From an uncultured Bacillaceae bacterium (GTDB lineage: Bacteria; Bacillota; Bacilli; Bacillales; Bacillaceae_L): a stretch of 64,000 nt of DNA. How positions within the stretch are numbered: the first letter of the stretch is position 1; each line of letters begins with the position of its first letter. The stretch spans positions 186,001 through 250,000 of the forward strand of contig CANMHG010000003.1 in assembly GCA_947497585.1 (NCBI GenBank), given 5' to 3'. The translations under genes were made by a program, and so were the position numbers. This document shows, piece by piece, positions 55,153-62,859 of this stretch. Under the pieces are notes generated by a model. That model saw only the letters and a list, made by a program, of their open reading frames with translations. It ran no database searches and had not been told where the DNA came from.

Positions 55153-55855
55153 TTGCCTTATATGTATTGTTCCCTTGATCTATACTGATAACTGGGGGAA
55201 GCTGCTATCCCTGTCTAATTCCCCTCAACTTTGTGAGACATGCTCTAATAAAATTGAAAAGATTAAAGGTGAAACCTGCATTATTTGTGACCGTCCTTTT
55301 TCTAATTTAGCCCCTGAATACCGTGTAGGTAATAAATGCACTGATTGTACTAAATGGCATGATGAACTCCGGTGGCAGGATGTTCTCATTAAAAACCGAT
55401 CTGTCTACACCTATAATCCCTTCTTAAAAGAAACCATATCCCTCTTTAAATTTCGTGGTGACCACGCCATCTCTCAAATTTTCAAGCAAGATTTTCAAAG
55501 AACTTTCAAAAAACACTTCAATAAAAAATCCATCATTGTTCCTATCCCTCTTAGTGACGAACGATTATATGAACGAGGTTTTAACCAGGCAAAAGTGATT
55601 GCGGAATTACTTCACTTACCCACTTACGAACTTTTAACTCGAATTCACATTGAAAAACAATCAAAAAAATCCCGTAGTGAAAGACTTCAAACAACTAACA
55701 TATTCCACTTAAAAAATGAAATTCATTTAGTAGGGGCAGAGATTGTATTGATTGATGACATTTATACAACTGGAACGACACTCCGTCACGCTGCAGAGTT
55801 ATTGAAAAAAGCTGGAGCCCTATCTGTATCCTCCCTTACATTAGCTAGAGGTTAA
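55145..55855 (+). CDS. comFC: ComFC phosphoribosyltransferase-fold competence protein
   Basis: 236 aa from ATG at 55145 after AAGGAGGG; a longer frame from 55082 has no SD. N-terminal double zinc finger (CLIC ... CETC, CIICDRPF ... CTDC) and a C-terminal PRT domain with VLIDDIYTTGTTL. It works with ComFA in uptake of single-stranded DNA. Last comF gene. Confidence 0.93.
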   Translation: MPSCLICIVPLIYTDNWGKLLSLSNSPQLCETCSNKIEKIKGETCIICDRPFSNLAPEYRVGNKCTDCTKWHDELRWQDVLIKNRSVYTYNPFLKETISLFKFRGDHAISQIFKQDFQRTFKKHFNKKSIIVPIPLSDERLYERGFNQAKVIAELLHLPTYELLTRIHIEKQSKKSRSERLQTTNIFHLKNEIHLVGAEIVLIDDIYTTGTTLRHAAELLKKAGALSVSSLTLARG

Positions 55856-55891
55856 ACTTTTACCATTCGACAATTCCCAACAAATTTCTTC

Positions 55892-55921
55892 TTTATATAT
55901 ATATCAATTTACCGATATAAT
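55892..55921 (+). promoter_or_regulatory. Possible sigma-D promoter of yvyF
   Basis: ACCGATAT at 55911-55918 is 7/8 to the sigma-D -10 GCCGATAT, but the -35 (TTTA at 55892) is weak. A TATAAT overlaps at 55916-55921, so sigma-A could also act. Confidence 0.45.
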
Positions 55922-55955
55922 ACGTATAGAGATATTTTTAGGGGGAACCGGAAAA

Positions 55956-56357
55956 ATGGCACTAACAAATTGCCCAAACTGTAATGCTTTATTTGTAAAA
56001 ACAAATATCCGTGATGTATGTGAAGCATGCTATAAAGAAGAAGAAAAACAATTTGAAACGGTATACCAATTCATTCGTAAACGTGAAAACCGAACAGCAA
56101 CTATGTTACAAGTGGTTGAATCTACAGAGGTAGAAGAAGAACTAATTCTAAAATTTATTAGAACAGGTCGTTTGAAATTAGCTAATTTCCCTAATTTAGG
56201 CTATCCATGTCAAAAATGTGGAAAATTAATTAGAGAAAATAAACTATGTGATGAATGTTCTAAAGATATCCGTTCACAACTTTCTGAACTACAGAAAGAG
56301 GAAGAAAGAGAACGTACACTAAAAGAGCGAAATAGAAATGCTACCTACTTTAGCTGA
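55956..56357 (+). CDS. yvyF: Flagellar operon protein YvyF
   Basis: 133 aa. SD GGGGGAA. Two zinc-ribbon pairs (CPNCNALF ... CEAC; CQKCGKLI ... CDEC) flank a MerR-like helical segment (FETVYQFIRKRENRTATMLQVV in parts). TIGR-defined YvyF family, always next to flgM in Bacillus. Function not established; probably regulatory. A highly charged helical tail ends it. Confidence 0.9.
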   Translation: MALTNCPNCNALFVKTNIRDVCEACYKEEEKQFETVYQFIRKRENRTATMLQVVESTEVEEELILKFIRTGRLKLANFPNLGYPCQKCGKLIRENKLCDECSKDIRSQLSELQKEEERERTLKERNRNATYFS

Positions 56358-56373
56358 TTTTTAAAAATACATG

Positions 56374-56400
56374 TAAACTTTTATCATTCATAACCGATAA
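56374..56400 (+). promoter_or_regulatory. Sigma-D promoter of the flgM operon
   Basis: TAAA (56374-56377), 15 bp, ACCGATAA (56393-56400), against consensus TAAA-N15-GCCGATAT. It lies 47 bp before flgM. Confidence 0.75.
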
Positions 56401-56446
56401 TAAAGATAGATAGAACTTGATACGGTTATGAAAGTGAGGGATTACC

Positions 56447-56707
56447 ATGAAAATCAACAATCTTGGCCCAACGGGAATCAATCCATATAAAAAACAGATA
56501 AACAAAATGGCAGCAGTTGAAAGCAAAGCTTCTAAAGCCGATAAAGTAGAAATCTCTGCAGAAGCGAAACAACTGCTAGAAACATCACCTGTAACTACAG
56601 CTAGACAAGAAAAGGTAGAAGCATTAGCTAACCGAGTTAAAAACGGTAGCTATAAAATAGATTCAAATGCAATCGCAAAAAGTGTATATGATTTTTACAC
56701 AAAATAA
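56447..56707 (+). CDS. flgM: Anti-sigma-D factor FlgM
   Basis: 86 aa, the usual length. MKINNLGPTGINPYKKQ opening, then VEISAEAKQLLE and the C-terminal helices (RVKNGSYKIDSNAIAKSVYDF in parts) that bind sigma-D. It holds sigma-D until the hook is complete. Promoter above is itself sigma-D type, giving negative feedback. Confidence 0.95.
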   Translation: MKINNLGPTGINPYKKQINKMAAVESKASKADKVEISAEAKQLLETSPVTTARQEKVEALANRVKNGSYKIDSNAIAKSVYDFYTK

Positions 56708-56708
56708 G

Positions 56709-56737
56709 AAATCAGTATTTATCTAAATACTGATTTC
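56709..56737 (+). promoter_or_regulatory. Stem-loop between flgM and flgN
   Basis: GAAATCAGTATTT pairs with AAATACTGATTTC around ATCT, starting at the flgM stop. No T run follows (attctgttc), so it more likely shapes mRNA stability or the flgM/flgN ratio. Confidence 0.6.
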
Positions 56738-56763
56738 ATTCTGTTCATTGAGGAGGGGATATC

Positions 56764-57258
56764 ATGTCAGCTGAACCATTAATCCAAACATTACAGAAGC
56801 TTACTGTTTTACACGAGCAATTATTAAGACTAGCAAAGCAAAAATCAGACATTCTTAAAACAGGTGATATAGATACCCTGAATCAACATATGAATGAAGA
56901 ACAGAAGTATATCTTAGCAATTAAGCAGATAGAAACTGAGCGGATTAAACAAGTTCAACATATTTTATCAAACTATAGACTTAGGGACGACGAGTATACT
57001 CTATCAAAAGTTATTGACATATCTAATGAACCTTCTAAACAGAAGTTAAAAGATATACAGTCAAAATTAATTAATATAGTTGAAGAGTTGAAGCAAGTAA
57101 ATGCATTAAATCAACAATTAACACATCAATCACTACAGTTTGTAAATATGACTTTAGATATGCTAAGACCAGAACCGATAGCGACTAATTATGGTCATCC
57201 AGATAAAAAAGCAAAAGAAGAGCAAACAAACAGGTCAATGTTTGATTCAAAGGCATAA
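56764..57258 (+). CDS. flgN: Flagellar chaperone FlgN
   Basis: 164 aa, mostly helical and coiled-coil, FlgN family (ETLQKLTVLHEQLLRLAKQK-like heptads, then LSNYRLRDDEYTLSKV). Chaperone for FlgK and FlgL, which follow. SD GAGGAGGGG. Confidence 0.9.
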   Translation: MSAEPLIQTLQKLTVLHEQLLRLAKQKSDILKTGDIDTLNQHMNEEQKYILAIKQIETERIKQVQHILSNYRLRDDEYTLSKVIDISNEPSKQKLKDIQSKLINIVEELKQVNALNQQLTHQSLQFVNMTLDMLRPEPIATNYGHPDKKAKEEQTNRSMFDSKA

Positions 57259-57270
57259 GGAGGATATAAA

Positions 57271-58824
57271 ATGCGTTCAACCTTTCATGGTTTAGAAACC
57301 GCCCGAAGAGGGATGTTTACACAGCAAGGTGCATTACACACAACAGGACATAACATTGCAAATGCGAATACACCTGGATATACTCGTCAACGAGTAAACT
57401 TCCAACAAACAACGCCATATCCTTCTGCTGCTATGAATCGACCACAAATTCCAGGTCAAGTAGGAACCGGGGTAGAAGCGGGAACAGTCCAACGTATCCG
57501 AGAGAGTTTCTTAGATGTTCAGTATCGTAATGAAAACAATAAAGCCGGCTATTATGAATCTCGTTCAAGTGCACTTCAAAAAATGGAAGAAATTATGAAT
57601 GAACCATCAGATGCAGGACTATCAGTAACTTTAGACCGTTTCTGGCAGTCACTTCAAGATTTAGCTGTTAACCCTTCTAACTCTGGAGCGCGCTCAGTTG
57701 TACGTCAGCGTGGGATAGCTGTTGCAGAAACATTCAACTTTCTATCTAGTTCATTAAGTGGCATTCAAACGGACTTGAAAAACGAAATTAATGTTATGGA
57801 AAAAGAGATTAACTCTATTGCTCGTCAAATTCATAGCATCAACAATCAAATAGGTGATATTGAACCACACGGCTACCTTCCAAACGACCTATATGATGAA
57901 CGTGATCGTCTATTGGATAGTTTATCTAAATTAGTGAATATCAAAGTTACTCCAACTCAAAGTGGTGGAAATGCACTAGCCATAGCTGAAGGGAAGTTTA
58001 AAGTTGATATTGTTGATTCTTCAGGTGCATCTATAGCAACACTAGTAGATCCAACTGCAACTGATATTAACGAATTAAAGGTCAGTTACAATGGATTAGT
58101 AGATAAAGTAACAGTTGGTACTACAGACATTCAGATTGATAGCAAGACAGGTAGTTTAAATAGCTTGATACACTCTTACGGGTACATTAAAGATGGAACT
58201 GAAGTCGGCTTATACCCAGAAATGCTACGTGACTTAGATGAAATGGCATTTGAATTTGCGAAAGAGTTTAATAGAGTTCACAGTGATGGTTGGAATATTA
58301 CAAGTATTAATTCGGACCCGCAAACTCATACAAGAAGTAACTTCTTTGCGTATGACACTACAGTTGCTTCACCATCTGATGCAAATAAAAAAGGTGCAGC
58401 TTCATCTCTTATACTAAGTGATGATATTAAGAACTCTCTTGATAACATCGCTGCAGCATCAGCACCTCCAGCAGGTGGAAAAGCTTATCTCGGAGATGGT
58501 AGTAATGCGATTGCCTTAGCTGAAGTTAAAAATAAACCATTAACACTAGATGGTAACACTACTAATTTACAAAACTATTATGAAGGTATGATCGGTGAAA
58601 TGGCAGTCCTTGCCCAAGAAGCACGACGGATAAACAACAATAGCATAGTGTTGAGAGAATCTGTGGAAAATCGCCGTCAATCTGTTAGTGGTGTATCACT
58701 AGATGAAGAAATGACAAATATGATCAAATATCAGCATGCCTATAATGCATCTGCTCGAACAATTACAGTTATGGATGAAATGCTAGATAAAATAATAAAC
58801 GGTATGGGTGTTGGAGGAAGGTAG
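57271..58824 (+). CDS. flgK: Flagellar hook-associated protein FlgK (HAP1)
   Basis: 517 aa. Conserved N-terminal D0 (FHGLETARRGMFTQQGAL in part, ANANTPGYTRQRV) and C-terminal D0 (ISLDEEMTNMIKYQHAYNASARTITVMDEML-like, seen as SLDEEMTNMIKYQ and AYNASARTI). It joins hook to filament. SD AAGGAGG; 12 nt after flgN. Confidence 0.96.
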   Translation: MRSTFHGLETARRGMFTQQGALHTTGHNIANANTPGYTRQRVNFQQTTPYPSAAMNRPQIPGQVGTGVEAGTVQRIRESFLDVQYRNENNKAGYYESRSSALQKMEEIMNEPSDAGLSVTLDRFWQSLQDLAVNPSNSGARSVVRQRGIAVAETFNFLSSSLSGIQTDLKNEINVMEKEINSIARQIHSINNQIGDIEPHGYLPNDLYDERDRLLDSLSKLVNIKVTPTQSGGNALAIAEGKFKVDIVDSSGASIATLVDPTATDINELKVSYNGLVDKVTVGTTDIQIDSKTGSLNSLIHSYGYIKDGTEVGLYPEMLRDLDEMAFEFAKEFNRVHSDGWNITSINSDPQTHTRSNFFAYDTTVASPSDANKKGAASSLILSDDIKNSLDNIAAASAPPAGGKAYLGDGSNAIALAEVKNKPLTLDGNTTNLQNYYEGMIGEMAVLAQEARRINNNSIVLRESVENRRQSVSGVSLDEEMTNMIKYQHAYNASARTITVMDEMLDKIINGMGVGGR

Positions 58825-58835
58825 GTAGATAAACA

Positions 58836-59711
58836 ATGCGAGTAACTCAAAGTATGTTAGCGAATAATTCTCTTCGTCACCTTAGTAAAAGCTATGAACG
58901 CATGGGCATTTACCAAGACCAGTTAGCAACTGGAAAGAAAATCAACCGACCATCTGACGACCCTGTTGTTGCGATGAAGGGAATGTACTATCGTACAAAC
59001 TTAACCGAGATTGAGCAATACAAGAGAAACTTATCCGAGGCATATGCATGGATCGAGAACTCAGATTCTAGTATGGATCACGCCAATACAATTCTACATC
59101 GTGTAAATGAGCTTGTTATCCAAGGGAAAAACGGTACAAACAGTCCGGATGATCGTAAAGCAATTGCGCGAGAAATTGAACAATTAAAACAAGATATGAA
59201 AAATGTTGCGAATACTCAGGTTGCTGGTAAATATATTTTTAACGGCATAAACATCAACGAGGCTCCAGTTTCTGGGGATACTGCAATGACAGTTGCTCAA
59301 AATGTGCAACCTTTTGAAGTTGAGGTGTCAAAAGGCGTTAGGTTGAAAACAAACATAGATCCAAGTAATGTATTTTCGCAAGAACTATTTACTACACTTC
59401 AACAGATACAAGAAGGATTCGATACAGATAATATCACAAATATGGATGACCTGTTAAAAAAATTAAGTGGTCATCAGGATAGTTTATCTGCTGAGCGTTC
59501 CGAATTAGGTGCTCGTTACAATCGCTTAGAATTAATTGAATCAAGAATAGATGGCCAGACGGTAATTGCATCTAAAATCATGTCAGATAATGAAGATGCA
59601 GATATCGAAAAAGTAATTACAGACTTAAAAATACAAGAAACTGTACATCGTGCGGCACTAGGTGTGGGTGCAAGAATTATTCAACCATCTTTATTAGACT
59701 TTTTACGTTAA
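58836..59711 (+). CDS. flgL: Flagellar hook-associated protein FlgL (HAP3)
   Basis: 291 aa, typical length. MRVTQSMLANNSLRHL start, KKINRPSDDPVVAMKGM, ELVIQGKNGTNSP, and C-terminal helix ending SLLDFLR. Second junction protein between FlgK and flagellin. Its TAA lies at the start of a terminator hairpin. Confidence 0.96.
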   Translation: MRVTQSMLANNSLRHLSKSYERMGIYQDQLATGKKINRPSDDPVVAMKGMYYRTNLTEIEQYKRNLSEAYAWIENSDSSMDHANTILHRVNELVIQGKNGTNSPDDRKAIAREIEQLKQDMKNVANTQVAGKYIFNGININEAPVSGDTAMTVAQNVQPFEVEVSKGVRLKTNIDPSNVFSQELFTTLQQIQEGFDTDNITNMDDLLKKLSGHQDSLSAERSELGARYNRLELIESRIDGQTVIASKIMSDNEDADIEKVITDLKIQETVHRAALGVGARIIQPSLLDFLR

Positions 59712-59738
59712 GCTATCTTATTAAAAGATAGCTTTTTT
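59711..59738 (+). terminator. Intrinsic terminator between flgL and yviE
   Basis: AGCTATCTT (59711-59719) pairs with AAGATAGCT (59725-59733), then TTTTTT. Readthrough or a separate promoter is needed for yviE-fliW-csrA. Confidence 0.85.
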
Positions 59739-59755
59739 ACTAGGAGGTGTGGAAA

Positions 59756-60346
59756 TTGCAAATACCACAAATTCGTCTAGAGAGTACCCAAGCTAAAATC
59801 CAAATGACTACAACTCCATCTGTTCAAGAAATTCAACAACAAAAAGCTGATCTTTTAATCGAACAACCAAAAGCTACATTAAATATAGAAACAACTCCAG
59901 GTAAGCTAGATATAAATCAAACGCAAGCTTGGGAGGATATGGATTTAAAACATATTTCTAGGCGTATTGAAGAAGCAGCGGACAGAGGTTATCAAGACTG
60001 GCTTGAAGGAATAGCAAGAAGGGCTCAAGACGGGGATCAGTTAATGAGAATTGAAAATGGCGGAAACCCTATAGCTGACCAAGCTCAATATAATAGTGAG
60101 AGTCCTATTTATGAGTTTAATATTGGCTGGATACCGTCACATGGAAGTGTGAAACTGAATTACACACCAGCAAAGGTAAATATTAATGTTAATGTAAATA
60201 AACCAATTATTCATAGTAACGTAAATAAACCAACTATGAATTATACTCCGGCAAAGGTAAATATAGAATTAGCTCAAAGAAACTCATTAAAAATTGATTT
60301 TGATAACCTCAGGTTTGTTGGGATAAACTATGAACAGGAAATTTAA
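59756..60346 (+). CDS. yviE: YviE (DUF6470-type) flagellar-locus protein
   Basis: 196 aa from TTG at 59756, 8 nt after AGGAGG. Opening IPQIRLESTQAKIQM is the family mark, echoed by internal repeats (KATLNIETTPGKLDINQT; LNYTPAKVNINVNVNKP; MNYTPAKVNIELAQ). Function unknown; conserved beside fliW. Short repeated beta units suggest a structural or binding role. Confidence 0.88.
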   Translation: MQIPQIRLESTQAKIQMTTTPSVQEIQQQKADLLIEQPKATLNIETTPGKLDINQTQAWEDMDLKHISRRIEEAADRGYQDWLEGIARRAQDGDQLMRIENGGNPIADQAQYNSESPIYEFNIGWIPSHGSVKLNYTPAKVNINVNVNKPIIHSNVNKPTMNYTPAKVNIELAQRNSLKIDFDNLRFVGINYEQEI

Positions 60347-60367
60347 GGATGGTTAGGTTGTGAATAT

Positions 60368-60823
60368 ATGAAGATAAATACAAAGTATCATGGTGAAGTA
60401 GAGGTTGAAGAAAAAGACGTTATTCAGTTCGAAGGTGGAATTCCTGGATTTTTAGAGGAGAAAAAATTTACTGTTATTCCACTTGCAGAAGATGATAGTC
60501 CTTTACATATTTTACAATCAGTAGAAACTCCAGAGTTAGCATTTGTTACTACCAACCCTTTCACCTTTTTTAAGGAATATGATTTTGAACTTACAGAAAG
60601 TGTTATTGAGCAGTTGAAGATACAAAACGAGCAGGACCTAATTGTATTATCTATAATAACAGTAAAAGATCCGTTTGAAGAATCGACTGCAAATCTACAA
60701 GCCCCCATTATCATTAACATGAAAAAACAACTAGGTAAACAAGTGGTGTTAAGTGATCGTTCGTACATAACAAGACACTTGTTATTTTCTAAAAAAACCT
60801 CTGTCGAGCAGGAGGTAAAATAA
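60368..60823 (+). CDS. fliW: Flagellar assembly factor FliW
   Basis: 151 aa. FliW family ([21 protein letters not shown] in parts, [26 protein letters not shown]). FliW binds either flagellin or CsrA; free of flagellin it inhibits CsrA, releasing hag translation. csrA follows by one base and hag lies downstream, so all three partners are here. SD is weak (TAGG), perhaps coupled to upstream translation. Confidence 0.94.
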   Translation: MKINTKYHGEVEVEEKDVIQFEGGIPGFLEEKKFTVIPLAEDDSPLHILQSVETPELAFVTTNPFTFFKEYDFELTESVIEQLKIQNEQDLIVLSIITVKDPFEESTANLQAPIIINMKKQLGKQVVLSDRSYITRHLLFSKKTSVEQEVK

Positions 60824-60824
60824 A

Positions 60825-61058
60825 ATGCTAGTATTAACTAGGAAACTGAATGAATCGATAAAAATTGGTGATGACATTGAAATAACTGTGCTGGGCATTG
60901 ATGGTGAGCAAATAAAACTAGGAATAACAGCCCCAAGACATATTGATATTCACCGAAAAGAGATATATGTTGCAATTCAGGAAGAAAATAATAACGCATC
61001 AACAGGAAGTACTGACCTCCTAGCAAAATTAAATGCATCGATAAAACACTCTAAATAA
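60825..61058 (+). CDS. csrA: Translational repressor CsrA
   Basis: 77 aa. [24 protein letters not shown] and [16 protein letters not shown] in parts are the classic CsrA strands. It represses hag by binding its leader (see hairpin at 61190). SD CAGGAGG. The C-terminal extension is of normal Gram-positive length. Confidence 0.96.
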   Translation: MLVLTRKLNESIKIGDDIEITVLGIDGEQIKLGITAPRHIDIHRKEIYVAIQEENNNASTGSTDLLAKLNASIKHSK

Positions 61059-61076
61059 GGAGTGTTTTTTATTTTT
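61043..61076 (+). terminator. Rho-independent terminator of csrA
   Basis: ACACTC (61046-61051) pairs with GAGTGT (61060-61065), followed by TTTTTATTTTT; overlaps the csrA stop. Confidence 0.85.
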
Positions 61077-61097
61077 AAAAATATTTTATTAAACTAT

Positions 61098-61124
61098 TAA
61101 AACATTGTGGAATCATGTCGATAT
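61098..61124 (+). promoter_or_regulatory. Sigma-D promoter of hag
   Basis: TAAA (61098-61101), exactly 15 bp, GTCGATAT (61117-61124): 11/12 to the sigma-D consensus. Predicted leader of ~108 nt. Confidence 0.85.
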
Positions 61125-61189
61125 AAAGTATGTAAAGCTAGTAGAGACTAAAGGCGGCCGACTTTACTCCTACTATCTACTAATATAAC

Positions 61190-61218
61190 TTGCTACCACA
61201 AGGATGTGGGTATAGCAA
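61190..61218 (+). promoter_or_regulatory. CsrA-binding hairpin in the hag leader
   Basis: CCACA-AGGA-TGTGG at 61196-61209 presents GGA in a loop, matching the CsrA consensus ACARGGAUGU. Outer TTGCTA/TAGCAA (61190-61195, 61213-61218) extend the stem. A second GGA site is the SD AAGGAGG at 61225-61231, the usual two-site plan for hag repression. Confidence 0.8.
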
Positions 61219-61239
61219 AAATTCAAGGAGGAAATTAAA

Positions 61240-62816
61240 ATGAGAATTAATTCTAATATTGCTGCACTTAACACTTACAACAAGTTAAACAGTGCTTCTA
61301 ATGCACAGTCTAAATCAATGGAAAAATTATCTTCTGGTCTTCGTATCAACCGTGCTGGTGATGATGCAGCAGGTCTAGCAATCTCTGAAAAAATGCGTGG
61401 ACAAATTCGCGGTTTAGACCAAGCTGGACGTAACGCACAAGATTCTATCTCTATGATTCAAACTGCTGAAGGTGCTTTAAACGAAACACACGATATCCTT
61501 CAACGTATGCGTGAACTTGCAGTTCAAGCAGGTAATGATACAAACACAGGAACAGACCGTGGTGAAATCCAAAAAGAAATTAACCAATTAACTTCTGAAA
61601 TCAATAGAATTGGTAATACTACTGAATTTAATAATCAAAAATTATTAAATGCTAGTGCAGGCGTAAAAACGGATGCTGTAGTTGCAGTAGCAGAAGTAAA
61701 GGGTGAGTACACTCTTGACCTAAGTGGTATGACAGGTGGTAGCGTTGTAATTGACGGGCAAACTATTGCTTTTGATACTGACTTAGCCACTACAGAAGCA
61801 GCTATTAAAGCTGATGCTACTTTAGCTGATAAATATGATATTACTGGAACTGGCGCTACTTTAACATTCACACAAAAAACGGGTAATGATACTGGTTTAA
61901 CAGCAGATGCATCTGGTGCAACTGGTGCAACTGGTGCAACTGTAGGTGAGACTACAGCAGGTGTAACAGCAGTTGCAGCTCAAGCAGCTAAATCTTCATT
62001 CTCAACACAAATCGGTGCTAATGAAAATCAAACAATGACACTTGATTTCACAGATATGCGTGCAGCAGCTCTTGGAATTACTGGAACTGGGGCAAACTTT
62101 ACTGGGACAGCAACAGTTACGGATGGTACAAATAATGAAGCAAATGAAAATGCTTTGGATGTTTCTACTTCTACAACCGCTGGAAATGCAGTAACTGCTA
62201 TTAATAGCGCTATAGAAAAAGTATCTGCTGAACGTTCTAAACTAGGAGCAAATCAAAACCGCTTAGAACACACAATTAACAACTTAAACACATCTTCTGA
62301 AAACCTAACTGCTGCGGAATCTCGTATCCGTGACGTAGATTATGCTTTAGCTGCATAAGCAGTAACAAGCACAGTCGTCCTAGCTGGTAACGGCTAGAGA
62401 TCATAATCGGGTGAATTGCTGGAAACCCCTTAGAGCTTTTCTTACCACAACGTAGTTGGAAACGACAGGCGTGAAGGTTTGAAAAAAGAAAAGATTGGGC
62501 AATCAGCAGCCAAGCTCCTTACTTGAAAGAGTGGAGAAGGTTCAACGACTAGGATAGACCATCTAAGGCGAAAGCTATGATGATGAAATCCATAGGTGAA
62601 ACAATGGTCATCAGCATTGTGAATCCGAAGTGCCCGACCCCTACTAGATTGCTAGAGGGTGAAGATATAGTCTGGTCATTTATGAAAGTAAATGTTCGCA
62701 CGATGGCGAAAGAAATGATGAACCAAACGAAGAATTCTATTCTTTCTCAAGCTGCTCAAGCTATGCTAGCTCAAGCAAACCAACAACCGCAAGGAGTTTT
62801 ACAACTTCTTCGTTAA
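61240..62816 (+). CDS. hag: Flagellin Hag, interrupted by a group I intron (join 61240-62343, 62706-62816)
   Basis: After splicing 404 aa: exon 1 gives 368 codons, exon 2 gives 36 plus stop. N-terminal D0/D1 is canonical (MRINSNIAALNTYNKLN, SSGLRINRAGDDAAGLAIS, IQTAEGALNETHDILQRMRELAVQ in parts). The central variable part is Thr/Ala/Gly rich (~140-300). The C-terminal D1/D0 runs ...ESRIRDVDY-AKEMMNQTK...GVLQLLR. Without splicing the frame stops at 62356-62358 after five foreign codons beyond RDVD (YALAA), losing the C-terminal helix needed for polymerisation and chaperone binding. SD AAGGAGG. Sigma-D promoter and CsrA hairpin upstream, terminator at 62824. Confidence 0.92.
62344..62705 (+). 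ncRNA. Group I self-splicing intron in hag (362 nt)
   Basis: Core elements in order: P AATTGCTGGAAA (62414-62425), Q AATCAGCAGCCAAG (62501-62514), R GTTCAACGACTAGG (about 62540-62553), S AAGATATAGTC (62662-62672). P4 TTGCTG/CAGCAG and P7 GACTA/TAGTC pair. P1: exon TTAT (62340-62343) pairs with GTAA (62362-62365), giving the required U-G pair at the 5' splice site, extended by GCTT/AAGC with one bulged A. The intron ends in G (62705), and exon 2 GC can pair with 62359-62360 (P10). No ORF of its own. Splice sites are predicted, not tested. Confidence 0.9.
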
Positions 62817-62823
62817 TCTTTTT

Positions 62824-62859
62824 ACAAAAATGGTCACCTATTATAGGTGACCATTTTTT
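62824..62859. terminator. Bidirectional terminator shared by hag and the endonuclease gene
   Basis: AAAAATGGTCACCTA / TAGGTGACCATTTTT is a near-perfect palindrome with A and T tails. It ends hag on the plus strand. On the minus strand it contains the last five sense codons and stop of the gene at 62841. Confidence 0.92.

Noticed and set aside
61196..61209. Cyclic-di-GMP riboswitch or other aptamer in the hag leader or intron
   Set aside because: The leader is explained by the CsrA hairpin, and I see no GNRA-tetraloop/receptor layout of a c-di-GMP aptamer before or within the intron.
62341..62702. Alternative hag splice GAT|ATG giving RDVDM-AKEMM
   Set aside because: It also obeys the U...G rule, but no P1 helix can be drawn for it. 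The TAT|GCG choice gives a P1 with U-G and an extended stem.
62577..62816. A 79-aa ORF covering the hag C-terminus
   Set aside because: Its first half is intron sequence; only the part from 62706 is coding, and it is joined to exon 1 by splicing.
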